Assembly: GCA_026193675.1 (NCBI GenBank)
Contig: JAPHSO010000341.1
Location: 1 to 11,209, forward strand
Direction: 5' to 3'
DNA length: 11,209 bases
DNA from: Gammaproteobacteria bacterium
Lineage (GTDB): Bacteria > Pseudomonadota > Gammaproteobacteria > Thiohalomonadales > Thiohalomonadaceae
Part shown: positions 6,484 through 11,209 of the stretch, one piece after another
Numbering within the stretch: the stretch's first letter is position 1
Layout of the letters: every line of letters starts with the position of its first letter
Made by a program: the position numbers and the translations under genes
Notes under the pieces: generated by a model
Told to the model about the DNA's origin: nothing
The model's input: the letters and a program-made list of their open reading frames with translations, nothing else
Databases searched by the model: none

Positions 6484-9407
6484 TACAGGTTGATAATCTC
6501 CAGCCCCAGATCGCTCTTTTCAAGCGTAGCAGGATCACTGATCACTGCGGTATGGGCCCGTTCAGGCTTGAGATAGGTTTCTGCCACCCGCTTCAGATCA
6601 GCCTCGGTCACCTTGAGGATCTTTTGACGGAACCGGTTACGGAACTCTGGAGTACGACCATGACGGGATGCATGGAAGGTCGACTTCGCCTCGCCAGCAG
6701 GTGATCCTGGCTTGTCGATGCTACCGATAACCCCAAGGATCGCCTCTTCCACCTCACGCCATGGATGTGACTTACCTAGTAACCATTCGATGGAGTTGTC
6801 AAAATCCTGCAGCGTTTCTGCCAGACGTGGATCACGGTAGGAGAAGAATCTAAATGAGCCGCTATCGTTGTCAAAGCTGGCACCACCACCATAGGCCCCC
6901 CCCTGTTCACGGATTGCACGATGCAGGAAGTTATTACGCAGGAAACCGGCAAGCACCATCAGTGCTGGCGTATCGGCATGGGTTGATGGGATCGTCGGGT
7001 AGGCGCGGGCACAGAAGTTGACCTGAGTTGAGGTGGCCCAGCCCTGATTAATCATCCCCTCAGGTTGTGGCAAAACAATGGGACTCAACTCGGTTGCTGC
7101 AACCGAACCGGCCCAGCGTTTATCGATTGAACCCATGATTGAATCCTTCAGTTCAGCTTCGCCGATGGTCAGGAATTGGCGAGGTGCTTTGACGATCTTA
7201 TCGCGCATCTCGGCAAACTGCTCGCTCAGTGCCTCTAATCTGGATTGTTCATTGAGTCCATCATCAAGCCCCTTGATGAACTGGATACCTTCTAGACCAC
7301 CCCACTGGTGATTCAGTTGATTGACCGCAGTAATGTTACTTGCAGCAGCGGCCATCGCCAGCGAATGGCCACTGCCGGTGACGCGCTGTTCCTGTCCCAT
7401 ACGCTCCTGAGAGATCAATTCGCGAATACGCTCCAGCTCATCAAAACGGGCGGCGCTAAAGCTCTCCTCCAGCAGTTCGGTGAGTGCTGCACTGTTACGG
7501 GTGAGCGCCTTACCAGAGAAGGCAAATGTCCCCTTGTAGCTATTCAGGTCATCAATTGAGCCACGTACTGAGACACTGGCACCAATACCGCCAGTTGTTG
7601 CGGTGATGAGCTCCTGGGTCTCAAGATAATCACGATTGCCATAACCCACTTCGGTGATCACATCACTAAACATCGGGAGTAGCTGGCGCTGTTCAGGGGT
7701 GAAGTCAGGCAGATCAATCACCAGCTGCTGATAGACCAGACCATTGGTGCCACGGCTAAACCAGGTGGCGGGTTGGTTGGCGATTTTGCTCTCTTCTCCA
7801 ATCGGCAGAGTGAGCTCAGCCGGGATATCTTCAAGTCCCACCTTGGGGAGCAGTTCGGGGTCATCGGCCTGTTCTTGACGCTCAGCAAGCTTGAGGCTCT
7901 TCTCAATGATCGCCTTTTTCTCCGCTTCGGAGAGTTTAGCTTTCATTTCGGCCAGACGTTTGCTTTCTGCCTCATCGCGTTTAGCACTAAGCTCTCGGTC
8001 TGGAGACATGGTCAGTAGCACACGGTGCCGGTTATTGAGCAGGTCGCGTACCAGCCCCTTCACAAATTCGGGATCGGCGATCTGTTGGCGGAGTTTCTCC
8101 AGAATCGGATCGAGATCCAGCAGCGCCACCGGATCGGCGCCATGCAGATTGCCGCCCAGGGTGTGCACGATCAATTGCAGACCATAGGGGAAGCCGTCAC
8201 CACTCACCTCACGCTGTGACAGCTCTAACTGATGCAGTACCGCCTCGACCATCTCCTGGGGTACGCCATCAGTGGCGATTCGCTCCAGAGTATCGAGGAT
8301 CAGCTTTTCTACCGCTTTACTCTTGTCGGGATCGCTTCCCTCCAGACCACAGGCAAAGATCATTTCGCGGCTGGAATCTGAGACGCCACACAGCGGTGAT
8401 GGCGCCTGACCTAAATCAGTTGTTTCCAGTACATGACGTAGCGGCGATGCGCTGCTCTCCATCAGGATTCCTGAAAGTAGGTGGGCGGTCATCACCTCTT
8501 CGGCATCGGTGCATCTGCCTAGCAGCCAACCCAACACAATGTGGGTTTTATGCTCAAGACTCTCTTCGCCATCAAGGGCGTAATGCTCAACCACCTCTTT
8601 AGGAGCACTAAAGCGTTGCTCATCGGGGACATTGATATTGAGATCACGCTTCTCAAACTGACTCAGCGCCTGCTCATGAAACTCGGCCTGTAGCTCACGG
8701 GCAGGAATATCACCATAGGTCATGAACAGGGCGTTGGAGGGGTGATAGTGGTCGGCATGGAACGCCTTCAACTCCTCATAGCTGAGATCGGGGATATTGG
8801 CAGGCTCACCACCACTGTTGAAGTGGTAGGTGACCGTCGGGAACAGCTCAGTGGTGAGCTCCTGCCACAGTGTCGAGACCGGAGAGCTCATCGCCCCCTT
8901 CATCTCGTTAAAGACCACACCCTTGAAGACCAGATCGCTATCGCTGTTCTCTGTCTCCTTAAATTCAACACGGTGGCCCTCCTGGGCAAAATCGAGCTCA
9001 TTGAGGCTGGGGAAGAAGACCGCATCGAGATAGACCTGCAACAGATTGTCGTAATCCTTGCGGTTGCGGCTGGCAAATGGGTAGGCGGTCCAGTCACTGG
9101 AGGTGAAGGCATTCATAAAGGTGTTGAGTGAACGCCGGGTCATCATAAAGAAGGGGTCGCGCACCGGAAACTTTTTACTGCCACAGAGCGAGGTGTGCTC
9201 CAGAATGTGAGCCACCCCGGTCGAGTCCTGCGGCACGGTCTTGAAACCGACCAGAAAGGTGTTCTGGTCATCATCGGTTGCCATATGGATATGACGGGCA
9301 CCTGTCCCTATGTGTTCAAACTCCTGAACCTCGATATTGAGAGAGGGGATCGCATGGTTACGAATGTGGGTGAATTCAGGATGGGCCAGCTGCTTGGTTT
9401 CAGTCAT
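6483..9407 (-). CDS. M16C (PreP/pitrilysin-type) zinc metallopeptidase
   Basis: A 974-residue insulinase-superfamily peptidase of the single-chain PreP class, which encloses and degrades peptides of limited length. The inverted zinc motif is HILEH (H67, E70 catalytic, H71), with the third ligand E168 in NEMK; the spacing matches PreP. The far C-terminal half supplies R833 and Y839 in REQGGAYGGG, the substrate-binding Arg-Tyr pair of PreP-like enzymes. Four M16 domains are joined by a charged helical linker (DRELSAKRDEAESKRLAEMKAKLSEAEKKA). No signal peptide is present, so it is probably cytoplasmic. I chose ATG 9407 (MTETKQLAHPEF); the frame also extends to TTG 9419, a poorer start. No good Shine-Dalgarno sequence is seen for either. 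It is the first gene of a coupled operon with the YadGH-like exporter. An 8-G run lies at the REQGGA codons (6896-6903). Confidence 0.95.
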   Translation of the reverse strand: MTETKQLAHPEFTHIRNHAIPSLNIEVQEFEHIGTGARHIHMATDDDQNTFLVGFKTVPQDSTGVAHILEHTSLCGSKKFPVRDPFFMMTRRSLNTFMNAFTSSDWTAYPFASRNRKDYDNLLQVYLDAVFFPSLNELDFAQEGHRVEFKETENSDSDLVFKGVVFNEMKGAMSSPVSTLWQELTTELFPTVTYHFNSGGEPANIPDLSYEELKAFHADHYHPSNALFMTYGDIPARELQAEFHEQALSQFEKRDLNINVPDEQRFSAPKEVVEHYALDGEESLEHKTHIVLGWLLGRCTDAEEVMTAHLLSGILMESSASPLRHVLETTDLGQAPSPLCGVSDSSREMIFACGLEGSDPDKSKAVEKLILDTLERIATDGVPQEMVEAVLHQLELSQREVSGDGFPYGLQLIVHTLGGNLHGADPVALLDLDPILEKLRQQIADPEFVKGLVRDLLNNRHRVLLTMSPDRELSAKRDEAESKRLAEMKAKLSEAEKKAIIEKSLKLAERQEQADDPELLPKVGLEDIPAELTLPIGEESKIANQPATWFSRGTNGLVYQQLVIDLPDFTPEQRQLLPMFSDVITEVGYGNRDYLETQELITATTGGIGASVSVRGSIDDLNSYKGTFAFSGKALTRNSAALTELLEESFSAARFDELERIRELISQERMGQEQRVTGSGHSLAMAAAASNITAVNQLNHQWGGLEGIQFIKGLDDGLNEQSRLEALSEQFAEMRDKIVKAPRQFLTIGEAELKDSIMGSIDKRWAGSVAATELSPIVLPQPEGMINQGWATSTQVNFCARAYPTIPSTHADTPALMVLAGFLRNNFLHRAIREQGGAYGGGASFDNDSGSFRFFSYRDPRLAETLQDFDNSIEWLLGKSHPWREVEEAILGVIGSIDKPGSPAGEAKSTFHASRHGRTPEFRNRFRQKILKVTEADLKRVAETYLKPERAHTAVISDPATLEKSDLGLEIINL

Positions 9408-9421
9408 TATAGATTTCAAAT

Positions 9422-9443
9422 TTTAATAGTCGGACTTTAATAG
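9422..9443. repeat. Perfect 8-bp direct repeat upstream of the peptidase gene
   Basis: TTTAATAG occurs at 9422-9429 and again at 9436-9443, a 14-bp period. On the peptidase strand it reads CTATTAAA twice, ending 14 bases before the start codon, within the predicted 5' leader. It could be a paired binding site, or chance in an AT-rich spacer. Confidence 0.4.
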
Positions 9444-9453
9444 ATGGGGATGG

Positions 9454-9461
9454 ATTATACT
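9454..9461. promoter_or_regulatory. Overlapping divergent -10 boxes
   Basis: On the - strand a perfect TATAAT lies at 9459-9454, placing a peptidase transcript start near 9447. On the + strand TATACT lies at 9456-9461, placing a tatD transcript start near 9468. The two boxes share four base pairs. Neither has a good -35 box at 16-18 bp; an 8-bp palindrome CTATATAG (9475-9482) occupies the - strand -35 area. The whole spacer, 9408-9513, holds only these signals and the direct repeat. Confidence 0.45.
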
Positions 9462-9513
9462 TTATGAACCCCCTCTATATAGAACTCTGCTGAATTTGTT
9501 TGGGAATTGTTTA

Positions 9514-10335
9514 ATGGAACTTTTCGATAGCCACTGCCACCTCGATATTGCCGATTTCGACCTTGATAGAGATGAGGTGTTGGTTCGAGCGCGGGATGCA
9601 GGGGTCAGCTCAATGGTAATCCCCGGAATTGATGCGATCCGTTGGGATACGCTTCTAACCCTGTGTCAATCGGAGGAGGGGCTTTATCCTGCACTTGGGC
9701 TCCATCCAATGTTCTACAAAAAACACACTGTTGATGAGGATATCAGGCAGTTAGAGCGCTATCTGTCAGAGAAGAGTCCAGTTGCTATTGGTGAAATTGG
9801 TCTCGATTTCTATGATGTGCAAGGAGGCACTAATGCCGCGGGCGCAGGGAGGCGCAGGAGCGGCCCGGGTAGAGGGGCAAAGGGAGAGAGTATCCAGTAT
9901 GAGATCTTTGAAAAACAGCTGTCGATAGCTCGAGATGCGGCTCTGCCGGTCATCCTCCATGTCCGTAAAGCACACGATGAGGTGCTCCAAAGACTTAAAA
10001 AGTACAAAGTGGTTGGCGGTACGGCCCACGCCTTTAACGGCTCAGTTGAACTGGCCCAGCGTTACATCGACCTCGGTTTCAAACTGGGCTTCGGTGGGAT
10101 GGTCACCTACGAAAAGTCGACCAAACTGAGGGAGCTGGTAAAAATGCTACCGCTGGAGTCGATCGTGCTGGAGACCGATGCCCCCGATATGTCTCCAACA
10201 GCCCACCATGGTGAGCGCAACTCTCCAGAATATCTGCCGGAGATTGCCCAAGTGATTTCCGAAATGAGAGATATTTCTGTTGATGAGGTGGCCCGAGCCA
10301 CAACCAACAATGCAAAAGCGGTATTTCAGCTATGA
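9514..10335 (+). CDS. TatD family metal-dependent hydrolase (YjjV-like)
   Basis: A TIM-barrel amidohydrolase-fold enzyme of the TatD family; members are metal-dependent nucleases, and YjjV's true substrate is uncertain. The 273 residues include all metal ligands: H7 and H9 (DSHCHLD), E94 (GEIGLD), H149 (ILHVRKAHD), H172 (TAHAFNGS) and D222 (LETDAPDM). The ending GFGGMVTYEKSTKLRELV...ETDAPDM is YjjV-like rather than TatD proper. The start is ATG 9514, with GGGA (9502-9505) 8 bases upstream and the typical MELFDSHCHLD beginning; an upstream TTG at 9496 is less likely. Odd: about 18-20 extra residues (roughly 103-125, Gly/Arg-rich) follow GEIGLDFYD, encoded by very GC-rich DNA. The stop overlaps the MFS gene start (ATGA), so the two are probably cotranscribed. 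Confidence 0.95.
   Translation: MELFDSHCHLDIADFDLDRDEVLVRARDAGVSSMVIPGIDAIRWDTLLTLCQSEEGLYPALGLHPMFYKKHTVDEDIRQLERYLSEKSPVAIGEIGLDFYDVQGGTNAAGAGRRRSGPGRGAKGESIQYEIFEKQLSIARDAALPVILHVRKAHDEVLQRLKKYKVVGGTAHAFNGSVELAQRYIDLGFKLGFGGMVTYEKSTKLRELVKMLPLESIVLETDAPDMSPTAHHGERNSPEYLPEIAQVISEMRDISVDEVARATTNNAKAVFQL
9820..9888 (+). other. GC-rich in-frame insert within the TatD gene
   Basis: Bases 9831-9890 are 43 of 60 G or C, against about 44-49% on either side. It contains a 10-base tandem repeat (GGCGCAGGGA 9841-9850, GGCGCAGGAG 9851-9860) plus CCGCGG (9836-9841) and CCCGGG (9864-9869). It encodes QGGTNAAGAGRRRSGPGRG and continues in frame into the conserved QYEIFEKQL helix. The ends carry similar GCAAGGAG (9819-9826) and GCAAAGGGAG (9877-9886). 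The boundaries are approximate, judged against remembered YjjV sequences. Confidence 0.6.
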
Positions 10336-11209
10336 GTCAGCCTAAATCGGTCTGGGGCTGGGCGCTCTACGATTGGGGTAACTCCGCCTACTCCACAGCG
10401 GTGATGGCCGGTTTCTTCCCCATCTTCTTCAAACAGTACTGGAGTGATGGTGCGGATGTGAATGAGAGCACCTTCTATCTTGGTGTCGCCAACTTCACCG
10501 CTAGCCTGGTCATTGTGCTGCTGGCTCCTCTACTTGGGGCGATGGCCGACCGTTGTGGTCACCGTAAGCGCTATCTGCTTCGATTTGCCCTACTCGGTAT
10601 TATCACCACCGCGTTGCTGCCATTGGTAGGGCAGGGGCAGTGGCAGTGGGCGGCGCTCTTCTACGTGCTGGCCACTGTCGGATTCTCGGGTAGCATCTCT
10701 TTTTACGACTCGCTGCTCATCTTTGTCGCTCCCAGAAAGGAGTACGACCACATCTCGGCTCTGGGCTACGCCATCGGTTATCTGGGGGGCGGGTTACTGT
10801 TTGCGGTGACGGTGGGGATGACCCTCAAACCGGAACTGTTTGGTCTGGCAGATAGCGCGGCAGCAGTGAAGATGGCCTTTTATCTGGTGGCGATCTGGTG
10901 GGCAATTTTCACCCTGCCACTACTGATGTGGGTGGTAGAGGGGGATGGACATGAAGATCATCCGTCAACATTGCGCCTCTTCATCGATGCTTTTGCAGAG
11001 TTGAGACACACCTTTGCAGAGATTCGTCAGCATCGCGTGATATGGCTCTTTCTCATCGCCTACTGGTGTTATATCGACGGGGTCGACACCGTGATTCGTA
11101 TGGCGGTCGACTATGGACTGGCGCTTGGATTTGAGTCCGATAGCCTGATAGTGGCCCTGTTGATCACCCAGTTCATCGGCTTTCCAGCGGCGCTGGTTTT
11201 CGGCAAGAT
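10332..11209 (+). CDS. UMF1/Atg22-like MFS transporter (3' partial)
   Basis: The frame is open from ATG 10332 to the window edge, 292 codons with no stop, so the gene is cut at its 3' end. The N-terminus MSQPKSVWGWALYDWGNSAYST has the YDWxNSAYST signature (13-22) of the UMF1 family, whose eukaryotic relative is the vacuolar effluxer Atg22. The loop motif ADRCGHRKR (72-80) is the MFS loop 2-3 type, and ISALGYAIGYLGGG (141-154) is also typical. About eight hydrophobic segments are visible in this part, so the product is an inner-membrane protein. The substrate is unknown; export of small metabolites or amino acids is only an inference from Atg22. The start overlaps the tatD stop as ATGA and has no strong ribosome binding site of its own, which suggests translational coupling. 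Confidence 0.93.
   Translation, partial: MSQPKSVWGWALYDWGNSAYSTAVMAGFFPIFFKQYWSDGADVNESTFYLGVANFTASLVIVLLAPLLGAMADRCGHRKRYLLRFALLGIITTALLPLVGQGQWQWAALFYVLATVGFSGSISFYDSLLIFVAPRKEYDHISALGYAIGYLGGGLLFAVTVGMTLKPELFGLADSAAAVKMAFYLVAIWWAIFTLPLLMWVVEGDGHEDHPSTLRLFIDAFAELRHTFAEIRQHRVIWLFLIAYWCYIDGVDTVIRMAVDYGLALGFESDSLIVALLITQFIGFPAALVFGK

Noticed and set aside
8216..9131. Two open frames of about 128 codons on the + strand inside the peptidase gene
   Set aside because: They lie opposite a clearly conserved M16C reading frame and show no recognisable domain.
9406..9411. Perfect TATAAT on the - strand at the peptidase start
   Set aside because: It overlaps the start codon itself, so it could not promote this gene; the box at 9459-9454 is better placed.
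9496..9513. TTG 9496 as the start of the TatD gene
   Set aside because: The ATG at 9514 has a GGGA at proper spacing and gives the standard family N-terminus.
1..11209. CRISPR arrays, tRNA genes, insertion sequences or a defence island
   Set aside because: No regular repeat-spacer pattern, cloverleaf, transposase or recognisable defence gene was seen on either strand.

Overview
The window looks like the chromosome of a free-living-type gammaproteobacterium of about 50% GC. The evidence is a full-length RF3 (prfC), an ABC exporter pair almost superimposable on enteric YadG/YadH, a YjjV-type TatD hydrolase and a cyclic-di-GMP protein of the DUF1631-GGDEF-EAL kind. No single gene fixes the order or genus. 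There are no phage, IS, CRISPR, tRNA or rRNA genes, and coding density is very high: no stretch over 300 bases lacks a gene.

Layout, left to right. (1) 1-2757 (+): the 3' part of a large DUF1631-GGDEF-EAL protein whose start lies before the window. (2) 2746-4394 (+): a sigma70-like promoter, an unusual dyad-rich leader with no clear ribosome binding site, and prfC. (3) 4399-4522: a long imperfect palindrome between prfC and a small unrecognised gene (4501-4758, +). Its right arm contains that gene's ribosome binding site, start codon and first codons. (4) 4766-9407 (-): a three-gene operon transcribed leftwards in the order M16C zinc metallopeptidase, yadG-like ATPase, yadH-like permease. The genes are joined by TAATG and ATGA overlaps. 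This operon converges on the small gene with a 7-bp gap that sits inside a hairpin. (5) 9408-9513: a compact divergent promoter region with overlapping -10 boxes on opposite strands and a perfect 8-bp direct repeat. (6) 9514-11209 (+): a TatD/YjjV hydrolase carrying an odd GC-rich in-frame insert, coupled by an ATGA overlap to a UMF1/Atg22-like MFS transporter that runs off the right edge.

How the genes work together. The peptidase and ABC exporter are translationally coupled, so they are probably made together. TatD and the MFS protein form a second coupled pair reading the other way. RF3 recycles release factors at translation termination, and the c-di-GMP protein is a separate signalling gene. 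I see no defence island or clearly new multi-gene system. The most unusual items are the palindrome that supplies a gene start, the in-frame insert in the TatD protein and the coupled peptidase-exporter operon.
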